In this document: one piece after another, positions 32,468 through 44,955 of the stretch | How positions within the stretch are numbered: the stretch's first letter is position 1 | Layout of the letters: each line of letters begins with the position of its first letter | Source: Austropuccinia psidii | Lineage: Eukaryota > Basidiomycota > Pucciniomycetes > Pucciniales > Sphaerophragmiaceae | Assembly: GCA_023105745.1 (NCBI GenBank) | Contig: JALGQZ010000003.1 | Location: forward strand, 124,001 to 188,000 | DNA: 64,000 nucleotides | Reading direction: 5' to 3' | Notes under the pieces: generated by a model | What the model saw: only the letters and a program-made list of their open reading frames with translations | Database searches by the model: none | Told to the model about the DNA's origin: nothing | Translations under genes and position numbers: made by a program

Positions 32468-35361
32468 TCAATCGAAAGCCTGCAGTGTATCTGTTGAATC
32501 CTAATTGTTCTTATCAACCGTGAACAATTGTTGCTTCATCTATAATCTGGCAAAATCCTGTTGAAGCGTATCGCAAAAGTAGTCTGCTTTTATTACCATT
32601 TCCTTTTTTTTTAAAAAACCCCTATGGCTTTTTTTATGTACGTCGTGTCTGTGATATTTAGGAAGAAAATTCAAATATGAAAAGAAATTTCTGTAGTTTT
32701 TGTCTTATTTTCTTGAAGAAAAATATTTTTTGATTTTAACTTTTTTTCCCAAAACGAAGATCAAATCTTGATAGAATTGATTGGAAGGAAAATGTTGTAG
32801 TGTTTATTGGAAGCCGTTTTTTGTTCAAACCAAAAATCTGTGGTAGGAATCTTGCTTAAATAAGGCGCCGAGTTAATTTTCCTAAAGGATCCTCTGAAAC
32901 ATTGGCAAGTTATTTGCGACTCTGCATGCTTCGGTTATGAAATTCTTTTTTTATGGATGCTAAGTGTCATGGCAAGATTTTACATTACAAACTGGCCTAA
33001 ATCATTTTTCTAAATTTATCGTATAGACAATACTAATATCGATTGACATTTATATAAGAGCATTTGCAGCTGTTTTTGTATACCTAACGTGGAGTTTGTT
33101 TCTTTTAGGTAAAAGTGTTTTGGCACAATCATCTTAAAAGACTTGCTTCCTAATCTGTACCATGCCGTTACTACGCACTCTTCCTTACGAACTCATGCTT
33201 GTAGAGAAAAAACAACAAATTATGACAAAACCACACCCCAACGATCCATACAGCTACAGTGGTTGGCAAGAATCATGCTGCACACCCAGAGGTGCGGGCT
33301 ACAGGGTTAAATAGGGGTAGGCATGCCATAAAGAAAAAAGTTCGCGAACTTTCTCTTGCTTATTCTGGAAGAAATATTTGGAACTTCAAGATCAATTTCT
33401 TATTATTTTTTGTGTATTTATTTTAAAAACTCTCTCTTCCAGCTTTATTTTCATTCCTAACTTTTGACTTTCAAAATATACATTTTTATTCATTTTTCAG
33501 TTAATTTATTATTTTATTCATATTATTATCCAGATTATTTACATCAATTATTTGCTTAATTTTGTTTGTCTTGCTTTTTACTTGTTTTTCCTCATATGAA
33601 TTATTACGATTACTATTTTTTTTGGCTGTTGTAAGGAAAAATGTACTTATTGGAATTTGACATTCGATTACTCATGACCACATCAAGGAAAATTGTTCTC
33701 GTATTGCACCTTTTTAGAAAGTACTACATGTTCAAAATATGCTTTAAGGTATTATATCAGAATCAGAAACCTGAGATTTAACTGATTCTGTTAATATTAA
33801 ATTCATAAAACGAATCTTGTCTGATGATTTCTAAGATATAATGCATCAACAGTTTTAAAGCCAATTTCCTCTAATTTACTTAATATTTCTAATATATATG
33901 TATATGTATATTGAAAGATAAAACACAAAAAGAAAAAAAACTTAAAAGGAGATTTTGCTTTCAAATTTTTAATAAAATTTATTAAAAAAATTAAATTGAA
34001 AAAAAAATCTTTTGGGAAAAAGCAAAAATAATTCATTCTACTTTAATTTATTTACTTTGCTTTTTTCCTATATTATTTTTCATTAATTTCTTTTTAACAA
34101 AAATGAACTTTATTAAATTTTTCATTAAAAATAATTGTTAAAGTTTTAAATGAATCAGTATATACATAATTAATATTGAATTGAATTTATTATTATTATT
34201 ATAATCTTAAAGAAAAATTTTTCTTTTTTCTACTATAACCTAGTTTTTTTTATCATGATGATAGCTTTTGAAGATTAAACCAAAAATAAATAACTGAAAA
34301 AAGGAACGGGACAAAGAAAAATAAAAAAAGTAATTAAGATTATTAGTTTTAGCAAACAACAACAACAAACTCTTAACAAATGGATTAAAAATTTTAATTT
34401 TAATTTTTTCTTTTTTTTTTTTTTATAAAAATTTCTTTAATTTTCATTCTTTTTTTGAAAGAAGAAATTAATTATTAAGTTTAATCAAATTTTTCATTTT
34501 ATTTTTGTAATAAAATTAAATTTAAAAAGATTTTATTATTATTATTTAAAAGAAAAGAAAATCATTTTTTTTGATTGAATAAATTGATTTAAATTGAATA
34601 AATAAAATTACAATTTATCATGATATATATAAATATATATATATCAATATTTTTTTTTCTTAATTTTGAAATTAATTTTAATTAAATATTTTAAAATCAA
34701 GTTTTTTTTTTTTTTGATTGAGCTTTTTTTAAAAAGTAACAACATTCATTATTAATTAATTCTATAAAAAGAGATCCTTCAATATTTATCATTCTTGACA
34801 AATTGGAGCATAATTAGATATCTTTTTTTCAGAATTATGAAATTAAATTTTAAATGATTAAATTATATATATATATATTCATTAAAAAATTCATCTATTT
34901 GTTAAGGGGACTGAATTTCATGCATCATTTAGGTGTGTGAAACTAAACCCACTTCTACTCCACTTTCCTAAATACATGCCCCTTTTTCAATACCTGGTAT
35001 AATACTTTTTACCAATTTTGAAGCTAAATGAATTTCTGAAAGAAGAATAATTCTGTAAAATATTTTATAAAAAGATGTGATACATCATATTTTCACAGAA
35101 AATGAGTAATTGATAAGAGAAAAAAAAATTCAAAGTCAAAATAAGCAATAATAATAATAATTTGAATATGTATCAATACACATATTTTAATTTGTTTAGA
35201 TTCTAGCCCCCCCCTTCTTTTTAAAAGAAAATACCACCTTTTCATGGGAAAAATTTGATAAATATGGACCATTAACTTTTAATTGGAAATTGAATAACTT
35301 ATTTTAGAAATGACACCAAAAAAAAGCCTTTCCAATTTATTAATAATTATCTGAGGTTCAC
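32468..35361. other. Intergenic DNA, very AT-rich after 33400
   Basis: 32468-33300 is likely the 3' flank of the kinesin gene and keeps normal CpG content. From about 33400 the sequence becomes extremely A/T rich with poly-T runs (34410-34425, 34680-34720) and short TA repeats (34625-34645, 34865-34880). A C-run occurs at 35208-35214. No gene, tRNA or transposon ends recognised. Confidence 0.6.
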
Positions 35362-37366
35362 TGTGAGCCTTTGAGATATGACCACATACCCAATAAGGTC
35401 ACAAAAAAGACTCAGAATAATTATACCTTTAATATAATTATATTAAAGTTACTTAGAATAATTATACATTAAAAATAATTACTTAAATATACAAAAAATA
35501 CCATAAATTGGTACAAAAATTGGTTTAACTCAAAAACCAATGAATCAACATGTAAAATAAATTATACCATTGGATTCCCCATGGTAAAATACACATATAC
35601 CATTTTTATGGCATATCTGTAAAGTCAATAATTAATGAATTATAAGGTATAATACCTTATAAAAACCATAAAACCTTATTTATCTCAAGAACTAATGAAT
35701 CAACATGTGAAATAAACTGTACCAGTGGATTCCCCACGAAAATCCACACATAAAACAATTAATAAGCTAATTTCCAAAGTTAATACTTAAGGAATTAACC
35801 TGAATATATGCACTTTTTTGGTCAACACATATATTCAAGGATCATAGCTAATATCTCTTAAACTATACATGATAGAATGATGAACCAAAAATAAAGTTAC
35901 CACGTAATTACTGTGAGAACACAGATATGAACTTTATTTTACAAATTATAAACAAGGTTAAAACCTATGATGAAATATTGATAAAAATCAACAGAGCTGT
36001 TGACCACTTTGTTGTGAAAGTGTTCCAAACTTAAAAAAAAGTATACAGTTGAATTCTACTAGTTCATTCGTGAAGAATTATGTAATTTTCATTATTAAAT
36101 TCAGGGTATAACCCCCTGAAATCAAGGTTTGAAGTTTAAAATATTGAATTTTGACAGAAAAGATGAGTTACAAGAAAAATCATCAAAATTAGAGTTTTGA
36201 TGATGTAATGAAAAGCTCTTGGTAGCATAATAAGGTTATTCCAGGCTATCAGAATTCACTCTCTGAATTGCTGTAGCGTGTAAAACTTAAAAGTTATTGA
36301 GGATCAAAGTTTGAGCTTAATTTGAGCAGTTATGATCACTCACAGTAACCTTAATTTAAGTTTAACAGTCTTAAGAGTGATAAAATTGGTGAATACTATT
36401 AGTTTATGATTAAAAATAATAGAATCCACGAAATTTGGGGTTCTTCCAAGCCTCTGATGTCATCAAACTTAGAGTTATAGTGATAACTCTAAATAATGGT
36501 GTAATAATGATGTAATCATCTCCAAACCTTAAAATATTGATCAATTCCAGTGGGTATGATCAGTACACGTCTACTAGAAGCCTGTTGGACTCTAGGAGGG
36601 AGGTATTTACTATAAATAGAGCTCTTTTTACTCTATTTTCCCCTCAGACGCATCAAAAACATTAAATCAATTAAATCAAAGGAAATTTCTTCATTCTTTA
36701 TATATAAAACTATTATATTATTAAAGACCAAAGACCACCTTGTTGTAATCATCTATCTTGACGTGATTAAATCATTTATTTAATTGTTTTTGCTAAAAAT
36801 CTCTTTAAAAACTCATTTCCACGTTAAAATCCAGAATAATTTGTAATTTTCTTTATTTTTATTGTAAATACAATTTGAAAAAGTTGTATTTATATTTTTT
36901 GGCATAAAATATTTAAAAATTATTATATTAAGTCTTAAAAGTAGGTTATTTTCTTTTATTATAATAATTTCTCTATTATTACTCTCTTAATAATTCTTTA
37001 TATAATATAAATAGTATTTATGTTAATTCATAACTTTAATATTAGTAATATTATTGTTATTAATTGTTTTTTATTAATAAACAGCAATTTTTTACGCCTT
37101 TATTATTTGTTGGTAACAATAATAAAGAGCTTTTTAAATATATTAATTATTTTATATTAATATATTTATTTATTATATTATATTTTCATAATATAAATTA
37201 TATTATTATATTTATTTAATAATATAATTATTTTACGCCATAATAATAATAATTATTTATTATTATTATATTTTTAATCTTATTTATTCAACTCATAAGG
37301 ACATTCAGAGTACAATAAGTAATAAATTAGTAATTTTTACTTATTGTTTCATAGTCAAACCTTACA
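35362..37366 (+). repeat. Solo LTR, related Ty3/Gypsy family D
   Basis: It is 2005 bp, starts TGTGAGCC and ends ACCTTACA, flanked by perfect TTCAC duplications (35357-35361 and 37367-37371). No internal region exists, so it arose by recombination between two LTRs. It shares ends and the 3' donor-like site (AAAA|GTAGGT at 36941) with elements A and B but differs in U3. GACGT motifs persist (about 36759). Confidence 0.9.
36611..36619 (+). promoter_or_regulatory. TATA box of LTR family D
   Basis: TATAAATAG lies about three fifths into the LTR and is followed by GAGCTC and a pyrimidine-rich run. In LTRs A and B the aligned positions read TTAAAAG and ATAAAAAG. It marks the probable U3/R boundary about 30 bp downstream. 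Confidence 0.55.
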
Positions 37367-37439
37367 TTCACTTCCTTTCTGTAAATATCATGCATGATTT
37401 ATGAATAATAATATCCAAATATAAAGGCAGAATTGAGCT

Positions 37440-37540
37440 GATAATTTAGACTTTGAATTATATTTCACATACAAAAATAGGCCCCAAATATCTTAAAATA
37501 AGTTTTTTATTGTACAACAATCATAAGTAATATGAATACT
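37440..37540 (+). repeat. Left fragment of an old family-A LTR
   Basis: About 95 bp resemble the first bases of LTR A (TTGAATTATATTTCACATAC versus TTGAGGTATATTTTACATAC; TAGGCC; CATAAGTAAT versus CATAAGTCAT). The alignment stops at the edge of repeat F and resumes at 48832 with AATTCATCATTTTT, the next part of the same LTR. Confidence 0.7.
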
Positions 37541-37602
37541 TCTCAGGCTGAGTCTATGATAGAGTAAATAAAATAGTATATACAACTCTAACTGTGACTG
37601 TG

Positions 37603-38338
37603 TGTAACAACCACTAGTCAGGGGTAAGGGTATTCAATCTTATACCCACTCAAACACCTCAAATCAGCAAGCCACTGTGTGTATCAGCAATAAGTTTCAG
37701 AAATCTTCCTTGCTGAAACATGCATACAGTCTGGTGAATCAATACAGCCTGTCAATACCTGTACAGGCTGGAATTACCAAACACAGTTTGGATACACCAT
37801 CCTGGAACTGTATGATCACTCAACACTACCACCCCTCCTGTACAGGACTTGTATTGGCCAGATTCAATTCAACCATCAATCCCTCTCATGAAAACTCTCT
37901 GTCTGGATCAGGGCTGGTGATTCTCACATATACCAGCCCCTCTTTCTCTCCCCTGGGGAGTTTTCCACAGTTAATTAGTTTAGTTGATTTATTATTTTAT
38001 AAATATTCTTACTATTATTTTTGATTATTATATCTATTTGGTATTAAGTTAGTCTTTGCATTTCTTCTCACCTGTTCAGTATGAGGCGTGGTGGCCATAT
38101 CCTTATTAACCCTCCTCTTTCTTTCTGACAGGTTCAAACACTGGAATTGGACTTGTTTGTGGTTGGCTCTTTTATTTCTTAATCTTATTATTTTTGCTTA
38201 TTTTTCTTATATTAGTATTTCTTAGCAATCTTACTCTCATCACACTCTTAAGTGTTTTGCCTTATCTTATCCTTGAGCCCTCTGCAGTGAGTGCCAGGCC
38301 CTCTTCACTTAGAGGAGCCTCTGTGACATTAAATTCAT
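37603..38338 (+). repeat. 5' LTR of element E
   Basis: It is 736 bp. U3/R has short pyrimidine-rich stretches and TATATC near 38029. It pairs with 46767-47494; the main differences are an 8-bp length change near 37690 and scattered substitutions. Confidence 0.9.
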
Positions 38339-39060
38339 TAACTGGTATTTGATTCTTTCTTCTCATTAATTTAACTTCATTTCTCTAATTCATCAATTAT
38401 GACCTTCTTTATGATGTTATGATTTTATGATTTTTCATGGTTATGATTATGATTTTCTCTCTCATCAATTTTCCTCTCTTTCATTATATTCAAAATTAAA
38501 ATTGATTCTTCTCATTTCTTAATCATTTCTGACCATCTCATCTCATTCTCAATTCTATCTCAAATCAAATTTCTCTTTTGATTTCTTATCCAGGTCTTAT
38601 CAGGAATTTCATTGATTGGTCAATTGATTAGTTGGGATTCATTGGTTTATTGATTCAGCAATTCAGGATTTGTTTGGATTGTATTGATTGACTGTTTTGA
38701 ATCCTAAAGATAACTGATTGATCTTGAAGAATTGAGTTTGATTATTGATTGACTTTGACTCATGAAGATATTGAATTGGATCATGAAGATATTGATTTGA
38801 CTGATTGGTTCCTCAAGATTTTATTTTATATTGAAGACATTGATTGATTGATTGATTGTTGAATTCTTCAAGATTTATTGATATTTGATTGATTTTTGAT
38901 ATTGACTGAATTGATTGATTGAATTTGATTTCACCTCAAGACTGTTGATTGATTCCTCAAGATCATCAAGATTTTATTGATTATTGATTTGGCCAAGCAT
39001 TGATTCCTTATTCTCAAGTATCATCAATTTTTTATTTTTTATTTCTCAATAATTCCAGTT
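38339..39060 (+). other. Leader of element E with GATT-rich low complexity
   Basis: Non-coding leader between LTR and Gag. From about 38620 to 38990 it is built of irregular TTGATTGATTGATT and TCAAGATTTTATTG units on one strand. No primer-binding site could be assigned with confidence. Confidence 0.55.
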
Positions 39061-40415
39061 CAGCATAGCCCTCCAGCCAAGAATACTAGATCTCAAAGAA
39101 ATCCAGCTGTTCTTACTCCTACAGCAAGGGTTCCTCTTGACCGCACCCCATCAGTTCATCAACTGAGTGCAAATTTGAACAGAGGACCACCAATGGAAGG
39201 AGCAGCACCCTCTAGAAGAGGGGGAATGAAATAAAGAAGATAAAGCTCTTTCTCTGGCCTTTTGGGTGGATACCCTGGCATGTCTGAAGGTTCAAGAGCA
39301 AGACTAGGATAAGTTGAAGATGAAGAGGGGGAGGAGTCTGTGGAAGAGGAAGATTCTGGGGAAACTGAAGTGGCAGATTCTTTTCCAAATGCTTCAGAGG
39401 TACCCCAGGGTTCTAATCTAGCCCCTACTAATCAACCTCTTGTCTCTCAATCTGATCCAAGTCTCCTCAAGATAATGGAGCAAATGGCTACTATCATGGG
39501 ACAACTCTCTCAAGCAGCTTCCCCCAGGGAAAATTCCAAAGCCCCTGCATTCAAGACTCCATCAATGAAAACACCTGATCCTTTTGATGGTACTCAAGCC
39601 CATAAATTGAGAGGATTTATCCAATTCTGTCAATTGATTTTCCATAATGATCCAGCAAATTTCTTTTCTGACAGGAAGGAAGTTGTTTACTAAGATTCTT
39701 TTCTCACTGGTAGAGCTGGCAAATGGATTGAACCATACCTTTTAAATATTTCCAATGAAGATCCTTCCTACCTCCTGAATAATTGGCCTTTATTTGAAAC
39801 CCAATTTCTCACTCTTTTTGGTGATCCCAATGAAGTTAGGAAAGCTGAACAGGAGTTGGAAAATCTGAGGATGAAGGAAAGTGGTCATGTATCCTTGTAA
39901 AGTTCTGATTTTAGAAGTTTAATGTCAAGAATTGGAGATTGGGGAGAAAGGGCTTACATTAATGTTTATAGAAGAGGATTGGCCTCAAGACTTTTGGACC
40001 AGTTGGCTTCCTACCCTGGTAACTTTGATACTCTTCAAGAACTCATGGAAATTACCCTGGAATTACATACCAGATACCATTAAAGACAGAAGGAGAAGGG
40101 TAGTCATCAAGAAAAGAAGCCTCCTGTTACTGGATCCAATTCTTCAAGGCCTCCTCAAGACTCATATTGAAAAAGGCCTCACCATAAGAAGAACAAGAAG
40201 GGCAAGAATTTTCAAGCTTCAAAGGACAAGCCCCATTTTTCTCTGCTTAATAAGGACAATAAATTAAACAGTTTTCAAAAGGAGAAGAGAATAAAAGAAG
40301 GATTGTGAGCTTATTGTGGTGGAAAGCACCCAATTGAAAAATTCTTCAAGAGACCTCAGAAAAAGCCTGGGTCATAAAGAGGCTTCCCTAGCAAGCAGGG
40401 AAAAGCCTGAGTGGG
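39060..40415 (+). pseudogene. Gag of element E, broken
   Basis: Coding similarity to Gag begins near AKNTRSQRNPAVLTP (about 39075) and continues through an acidic stretch, LKIMEQMATIMGQLSQA, a capsid-like domain (FKTPSMKTPDPFDG, LTGRAGKWIEPYL, LFGDPNEVRKAEQELE) and a basic KKNKKGKNF region. The zinc knuckle region survives as a remnant near 40300-40360 (AYCGGKHPIEKFF), with its first Cys replaced by a TGA and the last Cys changed to Phe. Other stops are at 39691-39693 and 39898-39900. The family makes the particle shell; this copy cannot. Confidence 0.8.
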
Positions 40416-40424
40416 GATCATGAT

Positions 40425-42500
40425 GTGTTCAATGGTTCACACTTATTTCCTTCAAGAGCACAATTGTGCACTCTGAATACTAGTGTCAAGAAATATTTGA
40501 AGTTTCTTATTTTTTCTTTTGTCTCTGATATTTTTTATAGTATTCTCATTTATTCTGTTGCTACAAGCTCTTTTATTGCAAAGAATTTTGTTCTCAAGTA
40601 CTCATTGAATATGTCAGAGCTCCCTGAAAAGATTCCTCTTTTCATTCTGGATTCAAATAAATACCCTGCCTTTTTCATCACCCATTATAACAAGTGGGTA
40701 GTTGACTTGCCTTCCTTCCCAAGCTTTGAATGGGACTTCTTTATCATGGATTCACCCAAGGGAGAAGACCTGATATTGGGCTATGATTTCATCTACCATT
40801 TTAATCCTATTATTGATTGTAAAAATGGATCAATCACCTATGATTTTAGTGGTATTAAATCTTCTGCTAGTAATGCCTTGGCCACTTCTGTCAACAGTGT
40901 TTCTCTGGTTGGTGAACTTAAGACATCTTCCCTTCCTTCTTTTGTCTATATACCTTTCATTATGCCATCTCAGTAATTACTCCAATCCAGAGATGGGGTC
41001 TTCAAAGAGATAAAAGATGTTGGAGAAGAAGTTTCTATATCTTCACTTCATTTCTTTCAAGGGGATATGGACCTTCCTCCTTTATCTTTTAATGACTCCC
41101 TGGAGGAGCAGTGGGATTAGGAGGAAGAGACAGAAAAAATTGAAACTGTGTTGAAGGTAGTCCCTCCTGCTTATAACCAATGTTTGGATGTATTCTCCAA
41201 GGTGAAAGCAGAGAAACTTCCTCTACACCGCGCCTGTGATCATCATATTGAACTGGAGGGTCTTCTACCTCCAGTTGGTGTTATCTACTCACTATAAAAT
41301 CAAGAGTCAGAAACACTGTGGGCCTACATTTCAGAGAATGTAGAGAAAGGTTTCATAAGTCCAAGCTCCTCCTCAACAGGAGCACCTGTCCTTTTTGTCA
41401 AGAAGAAGGATGGAGGTCTTCATTTTTGTGTTGACTACCGCAAACTCAATGCTGTCACTAGGAAGAACAGGTATCCTGTTCCTCCTATGAACCAGCTTCT
41501 TACCATATTAAACAGTGCCAATATCTTCTCCAGGATAGATCTGAGTGGTGCATATAATCTCCTGTGAATAAAAAGGGGGGATGAGCACTTAACTGCCTTC
41601 AGAACCAAATATGGTAGCTATGCCATTTGGCCTTACCAATGCTCCTGCTTCTTTCCAGAATCTTGTGAATGATACATTTGCAGACTTCTTGGATATTTTT
41701 TTGTAGCTTATTTAGATGATATTATGGTCTTTTCCAGTTCTGAGGAGGAACATGTCAAACATGTGGCCTATGTCCTCCAAAGACTGAGGGACAATAATTT
41801 GTTTGCCAAAGCCTCAAAGTGTGTATTCCATGCATCAAGTGTGGAATACTTGGGCTATGTTGTTTCAAGTGATGGCCTCAAGATGGATTCTTCAAAATTT
41901 CAGCAAATCCTCAATTGACCTCAGCCCAAGAACATAAAAGCTATTCAATCTTCCCTTGGATTTGCCAATTTCTATTGTTGTTTCATTAAAATTACTCTAA
42001 AAAAATCACTGCTCTCACTTCCCTTCTCAAAAAAGACTCTCCTTTTGTCTTCAATCAGGAAGCTCTTAGTCAGTTTCCAATACTCAAAGAAGCATTCACC
42101 ACTTCTACTATCCTTTCTCATTTCAATCCTTCTCTACCAACAATTGTAGAGACTGATGCTTCTGATTATGCCTTGGGTGCTGTACTGAGTCAGGTGAATG
42201 TCTCAGGAAAGCATTCCATTGCATTTGATAGTAGCAAGCTTCTCCCGGCTGAGCTTAACTATGAAATTAATGACAAAGAACTTCTTGGCATAGTTTGGGC
42301 TCTCAAGCACTGGAGAGCTTTCCTTCTTTCTCTTTCCAATCCTTTAGAGGTCTTGACAAACCACTCTTCTCCTCAGTATTTCATGTCTTCCAAAGTTCTT
42401 ACTTATCATCAGGCCTGTTGGGCTGAATTTATTTCTGAGTTTCATTTCACTATTACTTACTGCCCAGGCTGGCTGGCCACTTTACCAGATGCCTTATAAC
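40425..42500 (+). pseudogene. Protease, reverse transcriptase and RNase H of element E, broken
   Basis: A retropepsin-like segment (SSFIAKNF, then DLILGYDFIYHFNPIIDC) is followed by RT blocks: LFVKKKDGGLHFCVDYRKLN (about 41395-41455), SRIDLSGAYNLL, a frame jump near 41610, and YLDD at 41709-41720. RNase H shows VETDASDYALGAVLSQ (about 42150) and the glutamate block ELLGIVWALKHWR. Stops occur at 40975, 41118, 41297 and 41566 among others, and at least one frameshift. YLDD, unlike the YIDD of A and B, and the overall sequence mark a different chromovirus lineage. Confidence 0.85.
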
Positions 42501-42719
42501 ATTGGGACAATGTGTACCCAGAAAAGGGGGTGGACTTCATCAGCAAGAATTCTCAAAATTTTCATCAAGTAATCAGCAAGATGGAATTCAAGACTCAAGA
42601 TTCTTCTCAATCAAGGTCAAAATATTCTAAGATTTAGTTGACCAGATCCAAAAAGAAGTATGGCAAGACAAAGAATATAAATAAATACTCAAGAAACTAG
42701 CAAGAGGTGAATTAGTTTC

Positions 42720-43851
42720 AGATTATTCTCTTGAACCTCAAGCCAAATTATTGTTATTCAAAGATAGAGTGGTAGTCCAAAGCAATGCAGAAATACAACT
42801 CAATATTCTTCAAAATTGTCATGACTCACCATTGGCTGGCCGTCCTGGACAGGAGAAGACCCTCAAGCTCATCAATAGGGATTTCTATTGGGCTGGCATG
42901 AATCAATTCATTAAGGAGTATGTTTCCTCATGTCAGCAATGTTCACAAAACAAAAACATTCATCATAAGAAGTTTAGATTACTCAAGCCTCTTCAAATTC
43001 CATCTGGTCCTTGGAGTTCCTTATAAATGGACTTTATCACTCAATTTCCCTTGTCAAACATCTTTGATTCAATTTTAGTAGTTGTGGACAGGCTCTCAAA
43101 AATGGCAATCTTCATTCCAAATTATGGAACAAGTACTTCCCTGGACTTAGCTCAAATTTGTATTAACCATGTCTTTTCCAAACATGGTCTTCAAGCCATT
43201 ATTATGAGTGATAGAGGATCTTTATTTGTTTCATCATTTTGGACTCAATTATCTCAGCAGCTCAAGATATCAAGAGATATTTCAACTTCTTTTCATCCTG
43301 AAACAGATGGACAGAAAGAGAGGGTAAATCAGATTCTAGAAAAGTATCCTTGGATGTATGTCAGTTACCATCAAGATTACTGGCACACCTGGCTCCCTCT
43401 GGCTGAATTTGCGTATAATAATTCAGAACACTCATCAACAAAGCAATCACCCTTTTTCACCATTTATGGAAGAAATCCCAGCTTTGACTCAATCCATATT
43501 TTTCAATACTCACATTCTGGAAAGTTATTAAAAAAACTCCAATCAGTACAGAAAGCTGTCAAAGAAGAATTAGAGTCAGCAATAAGGAGATTCAAGAAGT
43601 GTGCAGATAGAAATAGGACAATTCCACCTGATTTCCAACCTGGGTATAAGGTATGGCTAGCTTCCAAGAACATCAAGACTACAAGACCCACCAAAAAACT
43701 TTCAGAAAGATGGCTGGGACCCTTTGAAGTTCTTAAGAAGATTGGAAGCCATGCATATCACCTCAAGTTGCCTCAACAATGGAAGTCAGTTCACCCCATC
43801 TTTCATGTGTCCCTATTAGAACCAGTGAAGCAATCAAATATCCCAAATTGA
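42720..43851 (+). pseudogene. Integrase of element E
   Basis: The zinc finger (NCHDSPLAGRPG, then SSCQQCSQNK) spans about 42810-42955. After an in-frame TAA at 43024-43026 the core is intact: D at 43030-43032 (MDFITQ), D at 43210-43212 (SDRGSLF) and E at 43318-43320 (GQKERVN), a D,D35E spacing. The C-terminal domain has the GPFEVLKKIG and HPIFHVSLLEP blocks usual for chromoviral integrases. The frame ends at TGA 43849-43851 before the chromodomain. Confidence 0.85.
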
Positions 43852-43857
43852 CATCAA

Positions 43858-44094
43858 TTGCCACCACCACCAGTCATGGTGGAAGAGAAAGAAGAATGGG
43901 AAGTGGCTCAGGCTCTGGAATCAAAACTCAAAACAGTTAGATTATGGTATCTTGTAGAGTGGAAAGGATTCAGTGAAGACCCAGAAAGAACAACTTGGGA
44001 ACCAGATTCCAACCTTACAAGCTCACTAGACCTTGTCAAGGATTTCCATTCATTGTATCCAGACAAGCCTGGCCCAATTACCTCAAGAGTTTGA
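43858..44094 (+). pseudogene. Chromodomain at the C-terminus of element E Pol
   Basis: EEWEVAQALESKLKTVRLWY, LVEWKGF and TTWEPDSNL give the three aromatic/acidic strands and helix of a canonical chromodomain, more typical than the divergent tails of A and B. In chromoviruses this domain binds modified histone H3 and directs integration to heterochromatin. It is separated from integrase by one stop. Confidence 0.85.
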
Positions 44095-44098
44095 TCTT

Positions 44099-44680
44099 AT
44101 GGTGCTTGGTGGGGATTGGATTTTATGAAAGTAAGTTCCTCTCCTGGCATGCACCTTCAAGGGGGTATTCTATCCAAATGTTGTTGTAAGCATCACCTTG
44201 GCCACTTTGTGAGCACTTGTAAATTATTTGGAGAGATTCAGAAGGCCTTGCAACATCAATACCCTCAAATTTTCACCTTTCATCAAGATATGGGCAAAGT
44301 CCTTTTTTATTTTTCATTTAATTCTTTTCCAATTTATTCCAATCCTCATTATTCAAGACATTGCTTACCTTCAAGTCAATTATGAAAAAGTTATTTATTT
44401 TATGGTGCTTGGTGGGGAGTGGGAGTTATGAAATTAAGTTCCATCTCCTGGTATGCATCCCTGAGGGTTCTACTTCTTGTAAAACATCACCTTGGTCACT
44501 CTGTGAGCATCAAATGCTTGGTTTTTATATTTTGGATAATTCTTGGCCAAAATCAAGAAACTCACCACAAGAAGGACAAACATCAGGAATTTCTCTATTT
44601 CTTTTCTTTACTTGTATATTTCATTTTATTTCTTTAATCTTTAAAGCAGCATAATCCCCTCCCATATTATGTATTGGGAG
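44099..44680 (+). repeat. Tandem duplication of about 303 bp in element E
   Basis: ATGGTGCTTGGTGGGGA starts at 44099 and again at 44402. The first 130 bp of each unit align well (CATCACCTTGG, TGTGAGCA), then the units diverge. It lies after the chromodomain stop and codes for nothing recognisable. Confidence 0.65.
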
Positions 44681-44955
44681 GTTTCATTAATTTTTTATTT
44701 TTTTATTTTAGTAGTTATAAGAGTGGGGATAGAAGTCAAACCAAACACAAACAAGGGCAAGGAGAACTAGTTATCTCTACCCATATGATTAAAAGTTCTC
44801 TGGAAATCATTGATCAATTCATCTTCATACCAGGCAAATTTTGAAGCCATCTCTTCAGAACAAGTACCAGTAATAGTTCTATCATTAGCATACATAATCA
44901 CCTCCCTACTATTACTATCAACTCTTCTAAAAAACCTGGCCACAACATCTTGATT

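Noticed and set aside
33140..33330. Possible tRNA or small structured RNA after the kinesin gene
   Set aside because: The stretch is less AT-rich than its surroundings but lacks a T-loop box (GGTTCRANNCC) and a consistent cloverleaf.
38620..38990. CRISPR-like array of GATT repeats
   Set aside because: Units are short and irregular with no spacers. It is low-complexity leader DNA in a fungal retroelement.
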